DNA of 37,098 bases from an uncultured Oscillibacter sp. (GCF_947654275.1 NZ_CANTJS010000028.1:1-37098), one strand, 5' to 3'; numbered from the stretch's first letter, positions 23,793 to 32,396 are shown. A program made the numbers and translations. Notes: generated by a model not told the origin, from the sequence alone.

Positions 23793-25280
23793 TTATTTCA
23801 GGAAGTCCAACACCACGCCGTCCATCTCCGCCTTTTCCGCCGTGAGATCGAAGCGGGGGGCCTTGCCCTTCAGGGCCGCCAGGCGTTTCGGGATTGCAAC
23901 GCCGGTCTTCCCGTGCAGCTGGTCCAGCAGCTCCACGCCGCTGCCCCGGGGCGTCTCCCCGATGGCCTCCAGCACGTGGTCGCAGAACTTATAGGGGGAG
24001 GCGGTGGAGACGAAGACCGCCGGCGTCCCGTCCCCGGTGGCAGCCCGGTACTGCTCCATCACCTGGGCGGCCACGGCGGTGTGGGTGTCGATGAGGTAGC
24101 CGTATTCCTTATAATACCGGGCGATGGTTTCGGAGGTGCCCGCCTCATCGCAGAACCCGGCCCAGAACTGTTCCCTCAGCGCCGCCTTGATGGTCCCGGA
24201 CACCTCATAGGTCCCGCTGGTGTTCAGAGCCTCCATATACCCCCGGACCTCGGCGTCGTTCTCGCCGGAGAGGTCGAAGAGCAGCCGTTCCAGATTGCTG
24301 GACACCAGAATGTCCATGGAGGGGCTCATGGTGGTGTGGAAGGGCCGGTTCCTGTCATAGACGCCGGTGCGGAGGAAATCCGTCAGCACGTCGTTGCAGT
24401 TGGAGGCACAGATCAGCCTGCCAACCGGCAGCCCCATGCGCTTTGCGTAGTAGGCCGCCAGAATGTCGCCAAAGTTGCCGGTGGGCACGCAGAAGTTCAC
24501 TTTGTCCCCCATTTTGATTTCTCCGTCCCGGAGCAGGTCGCAGTAGGCGGAGATGTAATAGACCACCTGGGGCAGAATGCGGCCCCAGTTGATGGAGTTG
24601 GCGGAGGACAGGAAATAGCCCCGGTCCGCCAGGGTCTTCCGGATGGCTTCGTCGGAGAAGATGCGCTTCACCCCGGCCTGGGCGTCGTCAAAATTCCCCG
24701 CCACGGCGCACACGCCTACATTCTGACCCTCCTGGGTGACCATCTGGGCCTTCTGCACGTCGGATACCCCGTCCCTGGGATAAAAGACCATGATTCTGGT
24801 CTGGGGCACGTCGGCAAAGCCCTCCATGGCGGCCTTGCCGGTGTCGCCGGAGGTGGCCACCAGAATGCAGACCGTCTTGTCCTCCCCGGTCTTCCTCAGG
24901 GCGGCGGAAAGCAGCTGGGGCAGCATCTGGAGCGCCATATCCTTGAAGGCGGAGGTGGGCCCGTGCCACAGCTCCAGGCAGTGGGTGCTGCCGTCCACCT
25001 TCCGCAGAGGCGCGGCGGCAGGATGGTCGAACTTATCGGGACCATAGGCGTTTTCCGCGAAGCCCAGCAGTTCTTCCTCGCTGTAATCGGTGAGATACAG
25101 GGCCATGACCTTAGCCGCCCGCCGCTGGTAGGAGGCGTGAACCAGGCTGTTGAGGAAGTCCGCCCCAATCTGGGGAATGGTCTCCGGCGTCAGCAGGCCG
25201 CCGTCCCGGGAGAGGCCCATTTTCACGGCCTCCGCCCCGCCGATGCGCAGGGCGCTGTCCCGCGTGCTGTAGTATTTCAT
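23793..25280 (-). CDS. thrC: Threonine synthase
   Basis: The 495-residue pyridoxal-phosphate enzyme converts O-phosphohomoserine to threonine. The cofactor lysine is in GPTSAFKDMALQ near residue 113. The phosphate-binding loop is ATSGDTGKAAMEG, and the NSINWGRILPQ and VPTGNFGDILAAYYAK motifs are typical of the fungal/proteobacterial-type threonine synthase with an N-terminal YYSTRD start. AAGGAG precedes the ATG. It lies 41 bp after yraN, so it may share the rnhB-yraN transcript. The downstream palindrome may terminate it. Confidence 0.96.
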   Translation of the reverse strand: MKYYSTRDSALRIGGAEAVKMGLSRDGGLLTPETIPQIGADFLNSLVHASYQRRAAKVMALYLTDYSEEELLGFAENAYGPDKFDHPAAAPLRKVDGSTHCLELWHGPTSAFKDMALQMLPQLLSAALRKTGEDKTVCILVATSGDTGKAAMEGFADVPQTRIMVFYPRDGVSDVQKAQMVTQEGQNVGVCAVAGNFDDAQAGVKRIFSDEAIRKTLADRGYFLSSANSINWGRILPQVVYYISAYCDLLRDGEIKMGDKVNFCVPTGNFGDILAAYYAKRMGLPVGRLICASNCNDVLTDFLRTGVYDRNRPFHTTMSPSMDILVSSNLERLLFDLSGENDAEVRGYMEALNTSGTYEVSGTIKAALREQFWAGFCDEAGTSETIARYYKEYGYLIDTHTAVAAQVMEQYRAATGDGTPAVFVSTASPYKFCDHVLEAIGETPRGSGVELLDQLHGKTGVAIPKRLAALKGKAPRFDLTAEKAEMDGVVLDFLK

Positions 25281-25321
25281 CTGAATCTACTCCTTTTTCA
25301 GGTTTTTGATACTCTGTCCGT

Positions 25322-25681
25322 CTATTCAAAGGCGTTTTCCAGATACTCCACCCGGAGTCCGCCCCGGCTGTCCTCGTACACCTCCGCCACATCGAACCGG
25401 ACGGGCGGCTCCCCGCCGCCCCAGGCGGCCAGGTACAGCGCCGCCGTCCTCCGCAGCCGGGCCCGCTTCCGTTCATCCACGAATTCCCTGGGCAGGCCGA
25501 TGGAGCCCGCGCCCCGGCGCTTTACTTCCACGAAGCACAGAATTCCCTCCGGCGAACGGGCGGCCAGGTCCAGCTCCCCGTACCGGCACCGCCACTGGCG
25601 GTCCAGAATCTCATAGCCCCGCTCTTCCAGATACCGGGCAGCCAGGGCCTCCCCCTGGTCGCCGGATTCCTTTTTTCTCAT
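25322..25681 (-). CDS. yraN: YraN family protein (UPF0102, nuclease-like fold)
   Basis: This 119-residue protein has the UPF0102 signature: GDQGEALAARYLEERGYEIL at the N-terminus, then RYGELDLAA and the nuclease-like EVKRR motif (Asp, Glu-x-Lys). The fold resembles Holliday-junction resolvases, but its cellular role is unsettled. The start at 25681 gives a four-base ATGA overlap with the rnhB stop, which decides it over an ATG six codons upstream. The rnhB-yraN pair is a frequent bacterial neighbourhood. Confidence 0.92.
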   Translation of the reverse strand: MRKKESGDQGEALAARYLEERGYEILDRQWRCRYGELDLAARSPEGILCFVEVKRRGAGSIGLPREFVDERKRARLRRTAALYLAAWGGGEPPVRFDVAEVYEDSRGGLRVEYLENAFE

Positions 25682-26301
25682 TGCCGCCGGGCCTCCCACT
25701 TTTTCAGAAAGGTCCTCCGGTGCTCCGGGCAGGGGCCATACCGGTCCAGGGCGGCGTAATGGGCTTTGGTGCCGTAGCCCTTGTGTCCGGCGAAGCCGTA
25801 CTGTGGATATTGCCGGTCCAGCTCGCCGGAAACAAAGCGGTCCCGGCTGACCTTGGCCAGAATGGACGCCGCCGCGATGGAGGCGCTTTTCCCGTCGCCG
25901 CCCACCAGAGTCACATGGGGGGCGGTGATGGACACCCGGCTTCCGTGGTCCCGGTTGCCGTCGACGAGGCAGAGGTCCGGTCTTGTATCAAGCCCGTCGA
26001 TGGCCCTCTGCATGGCCAGCATCCGGGCGTTGAGGATATCTATTTCGTCAATCTCAGCCGCCGTGACAAAGGCCGCCGACCAGGAGACCGCCTGAGCGGT
26101 AATCAGGCCGTACAGGGCTTCCCGCCGGCTCTCGGTCAGCTTCTTGGAGTCGTTGAGGCCGGGAATGTCCAGCTCCCGGGGCAGGATGACGGCGGCGGCA
26201 TACACCGGACCCGCCAGGGGACCCGCCCCCGCCTCGTCCACGCCGCAGAGGCAGTCAAATCCCTGATTCCACTGTTCCCGTTCCGGGGCCCACAGGTCCA
26301 T
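25678..26301 (-). CDS. rnhB: Ribonuclease HII with altered GRG motif
   Basis: The 207-residue enzyme cleaves RNA in RNA-DNA hybrids and single ribonucleotides in DNA. The catalytic Asp22-Glu23 pair lies in CGVDEAGAGPLAGPV. The substrate segment LNDSKKLTE and the later LVDGNRD and VSRDR parts are normal. In the family the motif is DEAGRGPLAGP, whose Gly-Arg-Gly reads the 2'-OH at the junction; here Arg is Ala (GGG-GCG-GGT at codons 25-27). Length is normal and AAGGAGG precedes the ATG. It lies in the rbgA-rnhB-yraN series. Activity is probably kept, but junction preference may differ. Confidence 0.94.
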   Translation of the reverse strand: MDLWAPEREQWNQGFDCLCGVDEAGAGPLAGPVYAAAVILPRELDIPGLNDSKKLTESRREALYGLITAQAVSWSAAFVTAAEIDEIDILNARMLAMQRAIDGLDTRPDLCLVDGNRDHGSRVSITAPHVTLVGGDGKSASIAAASILAKVSRDRFVSGELDRQYPQYGFAGHKGYGTKAHYAALDRYGPCPEHRRTFLKKWEARRQ

Positions 26302-26445
26302 GGCCCGTTCCTCCTTTTCCGCACTGTTTCCAAATTCAGCAGCGCAGCCCGTTCACCGGGCCGCACGCACGGACGCCTGAGCCCCCGGGGAGCCCGCCCC
26401 AGGAGAGACAGCATGGCCCCGCTTTCCGCTCCGTCACACGCCTCT

Positions 26446-26961
26446 CTATCTCCGGACCGCAAGCAGGCCCTTCCGCTCCAGCAGAGCCCCCAGGTCCCCA
26501 TATCCCTGGTACATCCGCCGCACGGGGAAGCGCTTCCCGTCGGGGAACTGGAAGAAAAAGCCCCACAGAAGGGGAATCACCGGCGGCTCGATCTCCCCCA
26601 GGTCCCGCACCGTCACACCATAGAACGCCAGGTCCCGCCAGCGGAGGGACCGGCGCTCCCGGCGGCTGAATACGAACACCACCATCTCCTCATCATAGAG
26701 CAGATGCCCCGTGCCCAGATAGAAGGTCCGCCAGGCAAAATACACCGTGAAGGCGGCGCAGACCGCCACCCCCAGCCAGCAGGAAATCTCGGCCACCCGC
26801 TCCCGGCCCGGCGCGAAGCCCACCACGGCCATCACCGACGGGTCCGCCGTCATCCGTCCCGTGAGAATCATCCACACGCCGCCAAGGGTGCTCACCAGGA
26901 AGAGCACCCACACAAGACAGGCCGCGGCAAGGGTCAGCCGGCCCGGCCCAACGCGTCTCAT
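26446..26961 (-). CDS. Small membrane protein of unknown function
   Basis: The 171-residue protein has two clear membrane helices, about residues 8-32 (AAACLVWVLFLVSTLGGVWMIL) and 58-80. Between them is a short external loop. The C-terminal half is a soluble domain resembling membrane-anchored beta domains (LYDEEMVVFVFSRRERRSLRW, then FFFQFPDGKRFPVRRM). I do not recognise a named family. The start at 26961 lies 1 bp after the rbgA stop with GGAGGA upstream, so it is coupled to rbgA. The longer open frame to 27120 only overlaps rbgA and is rejected. Confidence 0.82.
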   Translation of the reverse strand: MRRVGPGRLTLAAACLVWVLFLVSTLGGVWMILTGRMTADPSVMAVVGFAPGRERVAEISCWLGVAVCAAFTVYFAWRTFYLGTGHLLYDEEMVVFVFSRRERRSLRWRDLAFYGVTVRDLGEIEPPVIPLLWGFFFQFPDGKRFPVRRMYQGYGDLGALLERKGLLAVRR

Positions 26962-26962
26962 C

Positions 26963-27847
26963 TCATTCCTCCTCCGGCGGAGCCTCCAGAGTAAACCGCC
27001 CCAGCTTGCCGGAACGGAACTCATCCAGGAGAATCTTCGCCATGCGCTCCGTGTCGATCTCTCCGCCGGACACCAGAAAGCCCCGCCGCCGTCCGGCGGT
27101 CTCCAAGAGGCGATAGCCAAAGGCCACGTCGTTCTCCCCCTCTTCCCGCTCCGGGAGGGCGGGGAGCTTATAGCCGGCTTTCAGAGCCTCCGGGTAATGC
27201 TCCGCCAGAAAGGCCATCAAATGGCAGCCCAGGGTCTCCGTGTCCAGAATCTCGTCCTTCACTGCCCCGGTAAAGGCCAGATTCAGCCCGGCCTGCCGGT
27301 CTCCCAGCTTTGGCCAGAGGATGCCGGGGGTGTCCAGCAGGTCCAGGGAGGCGTCCGCGTGGACCCACTGCTTACCCCGGGTGACGCCGGGGCGGTCCGC
27401 CGCCCGGGCGGACTTCCGCCCGGCCACCTTGTTGATGAAGGTGGACTTGCCCACGTTGGGCACCCCCACCACCATGGCCCGGATGGGACGGCCCACCAGA
27501 CCCTTTTCCTTCCACCGGACAATCTGCTCCCCCAGCACCTGCCGGGCGGCGGGAACCATCCGGCTCACGCCGCTGCCGGAACGGGCGTCCGCCGTCACCG
27601 CCATGACGCCCTGCCGCCTTGTGAAGCAGTCCGCCCAGACCTGATTCATCCGGGGGTCCGCCTGGTCCGCCCGGTTCAGGATAATCAGGCGGGGCTTCGC
27701 GCCGCAGATGGCGTCGATGTCCGGGTTGCGGCTGGACAGAGGGATGCGGGCGTCCACGATCTCCACCACGATGTCCACATGCTTCAGGTCCGCCTCAATC
27801 TGCCGGCGGGTTTTGGTCATATGTCCGGGATACCACTGGATGTCCAT
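26963..27847 (-). CDS. rbgA: Ribosome biogenesis GTPase RbgA (YlqF)
   Basis: This 294-residue circularly permuted GTPase matures the 50S subunit. G4 (NRAD, residues 58-61) comes before G1 (GVPNVGKSTFI, near 130) and G3 (DTPG), the permuted order of the YlqF family. The N-terminal WYPGHMTKTRR and the C-terminal ANTAR-like RNA-binding helices are typical. GGAGG lies about eleven bases before the chosen ATG at 27847; the open frame further upstream merely overlaps lepB in another phase. It begins 1 bp after the lepB stop. The rplS-lepB-rbgA-rnhB order is well conserved in Firmicutes. Confidence 0.96.
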   Translation of the reverse strand: MDIQWYPGHMTKTRRQIEADLKHVDIVVEIVDARIPLSSRNPDIDAICGAKPRLIILNRADQADPRMNQVWADCFTRRQGVMAVTADARSGSGVSRMVPAARQVLGEQIVRWKEKGLVGRPIRAMVVGVPNVGKSTFINKVAGRKSARAADRPGVTRGKQWVHADASLDLLDTPGILWPKLGDRQAGLNLAFTGAVKDEILDTETLGCHLMAFLAEHYPEALKAGYKLPALPEREEGENDVAFGYRLLETAGRRRGFLVSGGEIDTERMAKILLDEFRSGKLGRFTLEAPPEEE

Positions 27848-27848
27848 A

Positions 27849-28460
27849 TCAGGCGATTCCTCCGATCCGCCGGTAATTCCGTTCTCCTGTCGCAGCGTCC
27901 GGCCCCGGAAAGGCCACAAGCACCGCCCGCCCGATGAGATAGCGGGTGTCCACGGTGCCCAGCCGGGCATCCCGGCTGTCGTTGCTGTGGTTGCGGTTGT
28001 CCCCCATGACAAAGACGCTGCCCTCCGGCACGGTGAGGGGGAACTCCGTGCCCTCCGCCGTATAGGTGGGCTCGTTGATATAGTCCTCGTGGAGGGGCGT
28101 TCCGTCCACGAAGACGGTGCCGGAGAGAAAGTCAATGTCCACCACCTGACCCTCTGTGGCGATGACCCGCTTGACAATCAGGCTGTCCATGAAGGACTCC
28201 TTCCGCAGCACCACGATGTCCCCCTGCCGGTAATCCCCGCAGAGTCCGGCGTTCAGCACCAGCAGCCGGTCCCCGTCCTGAAGTGTGGGGACCATGGAAT
28301 GGCCGTCCACGCCGATCAGGCGCATGACGAAGGTGAACAGCAGCACCACCGCCAGTACGGAACACACCAGGGCCTGAACCCACTCGTAAATCTCCCGGCC
28401 TCCGCCTGTATTCTTTTCCGCCGTCTCCCCGCTCCAAACCGCTTGTCTGTCTCTTTTCAT
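27849..28460 (-). CDS. lepB: Signal peptidase I (copy 1)
   Basis: The 203-residue protein is anchored by one N-terminal helix (about residues 29-49) and cuts signal peptides outside the membrane. The catalytic Ser55 lies in the box DGHSMVPTL and the base Lys97 in VKRVIATEG. The last box GDNRNHSNDSRD is intact. It keeps all family boxes, so it is probably the main enzyme. The start at 28460 has GGAG upstream. It forms a tandem with the second copy 37 bp upstream. Confidence 0.95.
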   Translation of the reverse strand: MKRDRQAVWSGETAEKNTGGGREIYEWVQALVCSVLAVVLLFTFVMRLIGVDGHSMVPTLQDGDRLLVLNAGLCGDYRQGDIVVLRKESFMDSLIVKRVIATEGQVVDIDFLSGTVFVDGTPLHEDYINEPTYTAEGTEFPLTVPEGSVFVMGDNRNHSNDSRDARLGTVDTRYLIGRAVLVAFPGPDAATGERNYRRIGGIA

Positions 28461-28497
28461 GGTTCTCTTTCTCCGTGCTGTCCTGATATGATGTGTG

Positions 28498-29103
28498 TTA
28501 TGAAAACGCCTCGGACCCGGCCAGGGTTCCAATCCGCCGCCAGTCCCGTCGGTCCGTGTCCGCCGTCTTCCCCGGGAGCAGCAGGCACACCGCCCGGCCT
28601 ATGATATTCCGGGTATCCACCATGCCCAGGCTGGGCTCCCGGCTGTCCCGGCTGTCGTTCCGGTTGTCCCCCATGAGGAACACGCAGCCCTCCGGCACAG
28701 TGGCGGGAAACACCGTCCCCTCCGCCAGGTGGGTGGCCTCCCGGATATAGGGCTCTTCCAGGTCCGCGCCGTCCACCGTAACCACGCCGGTCTCAAAATC
28801 AATGTCCACCGTCTGGCCCTCCGTGGCGATGACCCGCTTGACGATGGGCTCGCCGTTTTCAAAGCTGGCCTTGGCCGCGATGACGATATCCCCCCGGCGG
28901 AAATCGCCGCAGAGCAGGCTGTTCACCACCAGCAGCATGTCCCCGTCCTGAAGCGTGCTGCGCATGGAGCCGCCGGAGACGCCCACCACACGGGCGGCAA
29001 AGGTAAACACCAGCACCGCCGCCAGCACAGAGCACACCAGGGCCTGCATCCACTCATAAGCGCCCCGGTCCGTCTGCTGTTCGTTCTTTTCTTCTGGCTC
29101 CAT
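28498..29103 (-). CDS. lepB: Signal peptidase I (copy 2, SMRST variant)
   Basis: The 201-residue protein parallels copy 1: one membrane helix (about 20-40), Ser46 in SGGSMRSTL, Lys89 in VKRVIATEG and the box GDNRNDSRDSRE. The usual SMxPT box has Pro replaced by Ser (Ser49), whereas copy 1 has Pro. Both catalytic residues remain, so it is likely active but with changed substrate fit. Extra Asp and Glu residues in the middle also differ. The pair clearly arose by tandem duplication (both share YEWxQALVCSVLA). It is the first gene after the rplS terminator. Confidence 0.93.
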   Translation of the reverse strand: MEPEEKNEQQTDRGAYEWMQALVCSVLAAVLVFTFAARVVGVSGGSMRSTLQDGDMLLVVNSLLCGDFRRGDIVIAAKASFENGEPIVKRVIATEGQTVDIDFETGVVTVDGADLEEPYIREATHLAEGTVFPATVPEGCVFLMGDNRNDSRDSREPSLGMVDTRNIIGRAVCLLLPGKTADTDRRDWRRIGTLAGSEAFS

Positions 29104-29253
29104 TCCGCTCCCTCCAAATTCCGGCCTCTCCCGGCTCCCGCCGGGAAACGCAATGCAATCTTAATCAGTATACCAAATCTGTCCCCGAATCTCAATAGAT
29201 TCCGTGAATTTTTTGCGCTTTTTTGGCTTCTCCGGCTTCTCCGGGCCGCCAAT

Positions 29254-29284
29254 AAAAAAAGAGAGGCCCTGCCTCTCTTTTTTT
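29254..29284 (-). terminator. Intrinsic terminator of rplS
   Basis: AAAAAAAGAGAGGC and GCCTCTCTTTTTTT form a perfect 14-bp stem around a 3-nt loop, with a T7 tract. It lies 7 bp after the rplS stop codon. Its symmetry allows function in both directions. Confidence 0.93.
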
Positions 29285-29291
29285 ATCTCGA

Positions 29292-29633
29292 TCAAAGCTT
29301 CTCCTTGACCTTGGCGCTCTTGCCCACGCGGCCCCGCAGGTAATACAGCTTGGCACGGCGGACAGCGCCGTTCCGGACCACCTGAATGGTGTCGATGGAG
29401 GGGGAGTGGATGGGGAACACCTTCTCCACGCCCACGCCGTAGGAGATACGGCGGACGGTGATGGTCTCCTCGATGCCGCCGTGCTTCTTGGCAATCACGA
29501 TGCCCTCGAAGACCTGGATACGCTCGCGGGAGCCTTCCTTGACCTTCACGTGAACACGCACGGTGTCACCGATCTGAACCTTGGAAGTTTCCTTGGCCAG
29601 GGCCTCTTTGTTCAGTTCCTTGATAAGATCCAT
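29292..29633 (-). CDS. rplS: 50S ribosomal protein L19
   Basis: The 113-residue protein has the L19 core: [45 protein letters not shown] and the basic end [22 protein letters not shown]. The start at 29633 follows AGGAGG; the open frame upstream is leader. trmD, its usual upstream neighbour, is absent and it has its own promoter. Confidence 0.98.
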   Translation of the reverse strand: MDLIKELNKEALAKETSKVQIGDTVRVHVKVKEGSRERIQVFEGIVIAKKHGGIEETITVRRISYGVGVEKVFPIHSPSIDTIQVVRNGAVRRAKLYYLRGRVGKSAKVKEKL

Positions 29634-29731
29634 GGATTTTATTCCTCCTGTTTTATAGGCGTTCTTGCCGCTTTTCTCAGGCGCCGCGGCGCTTTCTGGC
29701 CCGCGCACGGCAGAGGACCGCCCTTTGTAGC
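29634..29731 (-). ncRNA. rplS leader, possible L19 autoregulatory leader
   Basis: The leader of about 100 nt is GC-rich. It contains stems such as CGG-TCCTCTG-CCG and GCGC-CGCG-GCGC. Firmicute rplS genes often have an L19 leader bound by the protein. The structure here is compatible, but I cannot confirm the consensus by eye. Confidence 0.35.
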
Positions 29732-29737
29732 CTGAAC

Positions 29738-29766
29738 AGAATACCACACTCTTTCCAAAAATGCAA
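29738..29766 (-). promoter_or_regulatory. Promoter of rplS
   Basis: TTGCAT (29766-29761) and TATTCT (29743-29738) are spaced by 17 bp on the minus strand, within an AT-rich stretch. The start site would be near 29731. Confidence 0.75.
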
Positions 29767-29834
29767 GAATTTTTTACAAATTTACAAAAAGACGAAAAGT
29801 TACGAAGACTCGTGAAAATACCCGGGGAAATCCA

Positions 29835-30911
29835 TCAGCCCAGGTCCCGCCGGTCCAGCGCCGCCAGACCGAACCGGGCCGCCAGGGTCACCGTCTCCCG
29901 CTCCGCCTCGCTGCCGGCCCGCTCCCACCTGGCCCGCAGCTCCCGGAGGAACAGGCCCCGCAGGGAGTCCTCCCCCGCCCGCGCCCAGACGTCCTCCGCC
30001 AGGCGGGTGCGGTCCTGGACCTCCAGGACATAAAACCGGTCCGCCAGCGCCGTTTCCAGGGCCCGGCCTCCGGCATCGCCGGTCTCGCCGGTCAGAATAA
30101 TCCGGTACAGGTCCCTCTCCGTGTCCGGCGGCAGCACCGCTTCCACCGCCGCCCGGGGCGCAATCCCCGTCACGTCCACCTCCAGCGCCTCATAGCGCCG
30201 GCGGGCGAAGGGGACAAAGGTCACGCCGCCGCCGACCGTTCCCTCGTAAAAGCCCTTCTCCCCGGTCTCGTCAAAGCCCCGGCCCTCCAGACAGCCAGGC
30301 CAGGCACAGAGGGTCTTCCCCTCTCTCCAGGGCTCCCTCCGCTTGTGGATGTGGCCCAGGGCCAGATAATCCAGGCCGCTGGCGGCGATCTCCTCCCGGC
30401 GGATGGAGTTGTAGCGGGCCTCGGAGGAGTCCGTCTCCCCGTGGAGAAGTCCGATGTGGACCCTTCCGTCCCGGGGCGCGGAAAAGCCCGCCAGCAGGCT
30501 TTCGGACTGCTCCGGGCCGGTGAAGGCCGCGCCGTGGACGACAACGCCCCACTCCGGCAGCTCCACGGCAGTCATGGTCCTGTCCCGGAAAATATGGACG
30601 TTTTCCGGCCACGTCTCCGCCGCCCAGGGACTGCCCGGCCCATAAAAATCATGGTTCCCCGGCGCGATGAACACCTGCGCCTCCATGCGGCCCAGGGCCT
30701 CCGACAGGGCCTCCTGGGTCTCCCGGTAGCCGCCGCCGTCAAACACGTCCCCGGCCAGCAGCACCAGCCCCACGCCATGTCCGTTCACATAGTCCGCCAG
30801 ACGGAACAGGGTTTCCCGCCGCTCCTGCCGGAGCCGGGCCGCCTTTCCGGGCCCCAGCGCGCGGAAGGCGCTGTCCAAATGCAGGTCCGCGGCATGAATG
30901 AATCTGAGCAT
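29835..30911 (-). CDS. SbcD/YhaO-type DNA repair exonuclease (metallophosphoesterase)
   Basis: The 358-residue protein carries the Mre11/SbcD motifs: FIHAADLHLD at the N-terminus, LLAGDVFDGG, IAPGNHDFYG, LLHGE and LALGHIHKR. A C-terminal domain of about 150 residues follows. The length and the single catalytic domain fit YhaO, which in Bacillus pairs with an SbcC-like ATPase encoded next to it; no such partner is visible in this window. The ATG at 30911 follows GGGAGG. A 7-codon longer start is less likely. It is separated from the YbaK-like gene by 231 bp containing a strong hairpin. Confidence 0.88.
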   Translation of the reverse strand: MLRFIHAADLHLDSAFRALGPGKAARLRQERRETLFRLADYVNGHGVGLVLLAGDVFDGGGYRETQEALSEALGRMEAQVFIAPGNHDFYGPGSPWAAETWPENVHIFRDRTMTAVELPEWGVVVHGAAFTGPEQSESLLAGFSAPRDGRVHIGLLHGETDSSEARYNSIRREEIAASGLDYLALGHIHKRREPWREGKTLCAWPGCLEGRGFDETGEKGFYEGTVGGGVTFVPFARRRYEALEVDVTGIAPRAAVEAVLPPDTERDLYRIILTGETGDAGGRALETALADRFYVLEVQDRTRLAEDVWARAGEDSLRGLFLRELRARWERAGSEAERETVTLAARFGLAALDRRDLG

Positions 30912-30953
30912 ATCAGCGCCTCCCGTGTTCAAGATGGTCCGCTCCTCCCGCCG

Positions 30954-30999
30954 GGCCTCCGCCTGTCGAAACAGCGCGCCTTCCGCGAGGGCGGAGGCC
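30954..30999. repeat. Inverted repeat upstream of the exonuclease gene
   Basis: GGCCTCCGCC and GGCGGAGGCC are perfect inverse copies 26 bp apart. A weaker GAAAAGC/GCTTTTC pair near 31,100-31,135 may end the YbaK-like transcript. Nothing else is seen in this spacer. Confidence 0.55.
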
Positions 31000-31142
31000 G
31001 CCGCCCGGACCGGCGCCGCCGGGCGGGCTCTGACCCGTCTGTCAAAATTTCCGATCGTTCCCCTGGCATTCTTTCCCTCTGTCTCCGAGGAATCAGGCCT
31101 TGGGAAAAGCGGAGACAGCCCTTTATTTTACCTGCTTTTCGT

Positions 31143-31628
31143 TCAGGAAAGAGCGGGCTGCCAGGCCTTGCACACGTCCACCCACTGCTGAAAGTTGGAG
31201 GAACAGCGCTCCAGCTCCTGGCAGGTCAGCTCAATGGCGCTGTTGTCGCTGCCGGCGGCGGGGAATACCGTCTCAAAGCGCTTCAGGGACACATCCAGAT
31301 AGACCTTCACATTCTCCGGCAGGGCGAAGGAACAGACGCCCCCCACATCGTGTCCGATGAGGGTATGGGCCTCCTCATGGGTGAGCATTTTGGCCTTGGC
31401 GTGAAACTGCGCCTTGTATTTGCTGTTATCAATTTTAGCGTCCCCCGCCACCACAATGATGATGGGCTCCTCCCCCACCTTGAAGCTAAGGCTTTTGGCG
31501 ATGCGGGCGCCTTCCACGCCCACCGCCACCGCCGCCAGCTCCACTGTGGCGGAGGAGACCTCAAATTCCCGGATGCGGCCGGACATGCCGAACTGCTCCA
31601 TGTACGCTCTTACCTTCTGGATAGACAT
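31143..31628 (-). CDS. YbaK/EbsC-family aminoacyl-tRNA deacylase-like protein
   Basis: The 161-residue protein has the YbaK/prolyl-tRNA editing fold. It shows VELAAVAVGVEGARIAKSL with the conserved Lys, the IIIVVAGD strand, KAKMLTHEEA, and the GHDVGGVCSFAL loop that lines the active site. Family members hydrolyse misacylated tRNA such as Cys-tRNA(Pro) or Ala-tRNA(Pro). Its 161-residue length and KAW ending are typical of the Firmicute stand-alone form. The ATG at 31628 follows AGAGG. Which aminoacyl-tRNA is used cannot be told. Confidence 0.88.
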   Translation of the reverse strand: MSIQKVRAYMEQFGMSGRIREFEVSSATVELAAVAVGVEGARIAKSLSFKVGEEPIIIVVAGDAKIDNSKYKAQFHAKAKMLTHEEAHTLIGHDVGGVCSFALPENVKVYLDVSLKRFETVFPAAGSDNSAIELTCQELERCSSNFQQWVDVCKAWQPALS

Positions 31629-31665
31629 GACTTGTTTCCTCTTTCTTTTTTCTTGTTTTTCTTGT

Positions 31666-31878
31666 TTATGGCTTTTGATGCTCCTCCGGCACATCCGGCA
31701 GGGCCCGCAGGAACGCGCCGTCAAAAATACTGATTTTATGCGGCGTTCTCTCAGAATCATCTGGGAACACATATACGAAACAGTCGCCCTCATAACAGGA
31801 AAAACAGCTGATAATTTCAATCTCCCGGCCCTGCCAGGCCATCCTGCTTCCTATATACTGCTCCGGGCCGCCGCTCAT
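31666..31878 (-). CDS. Unknown 70-residue protein
   Basis: No family is recognised. The protein is soluble with a probable beta core (REIEIISCFSCYEGDCFVYVFPDD) containing three Cys. Its ATG overlaps the stop of the upstream membrane protein gene by four bases (ATGA), and GAAGGGG stands eight bases ahead, so it is a coupled downstream gene and not noise. The next gene, YbaK-like, follows 37 bp later. Confidence 0.7.
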   Translation of the reverse strand: MSGGPEQYIGSRMAWQGREIEIISCFSCYEGDCFVYVFPDDSERTPHKISIFDGAFLRALPDVPEEHQKP

Positions 31879-32375
31879 GGCCGCATCCCCTTCCGGGAGA
31901 AGTCCGCCCGCCACCGGACCAGCAGCGCCATACCGGAGATCAGGCAGACCAACAGGCTCAGAAGAGGCTCGGCCCCCACATAGGCGCTGTGTCCGCCCAT
32001 GGCCCGGGCAAAGAGAATCAGGCCCTCGTTCAGGGTAAACAAGCCGCCGCCGCAAAAGCCCGCAGCCCACAGCGCATTCGCAGCCCGACTCCGGAACCAG
32101 GGGGCCAGGGCCGCCGCCAGCGCCGCGGCGAAAGGTCCCAGAAACAGCGCCGCCTTAATCAGGCCCCACACAGGCCCTGTTCCGCCGGAATACCATTCCA
32201 TCACGCTTTCCGGGCTTCCGCAGATGCGGACGGCCCGCACCAGCACCGTGCCCAGCATCACCGCCGTCAGCACCGCCCGGAGGAGCCGGTTCCGGAGCGG
32301 CTTTCCCCCGCCGGGGCCGTGGGGGCCTTCTGCGCCGCCCCTTCCCGGCCCTTTGTCGATGTCCCATCTCTTCAT
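31875..32375 (-). CDS. Integral membrane protein of unknown function
   Basis: The 166-residue protein has a charged, Gly-rich N-terminus and about four membrane helices (near residues 30-50, 70-92, 98-118 and 133-153). It has no motif that I recognise. GGGAG precedes the ATG at five bases. It follows the YmdB gene by 21 bp and overlaps the 70-residue gene, forming a probable operon YmdB-membrane protein-70-residue protein-YbaK-like. Confidence 0.75.
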   Translation of the reverse strand: MKRWDIDKGPGRGGAEGPHGPGGGKPLRNRLLRAVLTAVMLGTVLVRAVRICGSPESVMEWYSGGTGPVWGLIKAALFLGPFAAALAAALAPWFRSRAANALWAAGFCGGGLFTLNEGLILFARAMGGHSAYVGAEPLLSLLVCLISGMALLVRWRADFSRKGMRP

Positions 32376-32396
32376 ACGCGCTCCCGCTTTCCCCGC

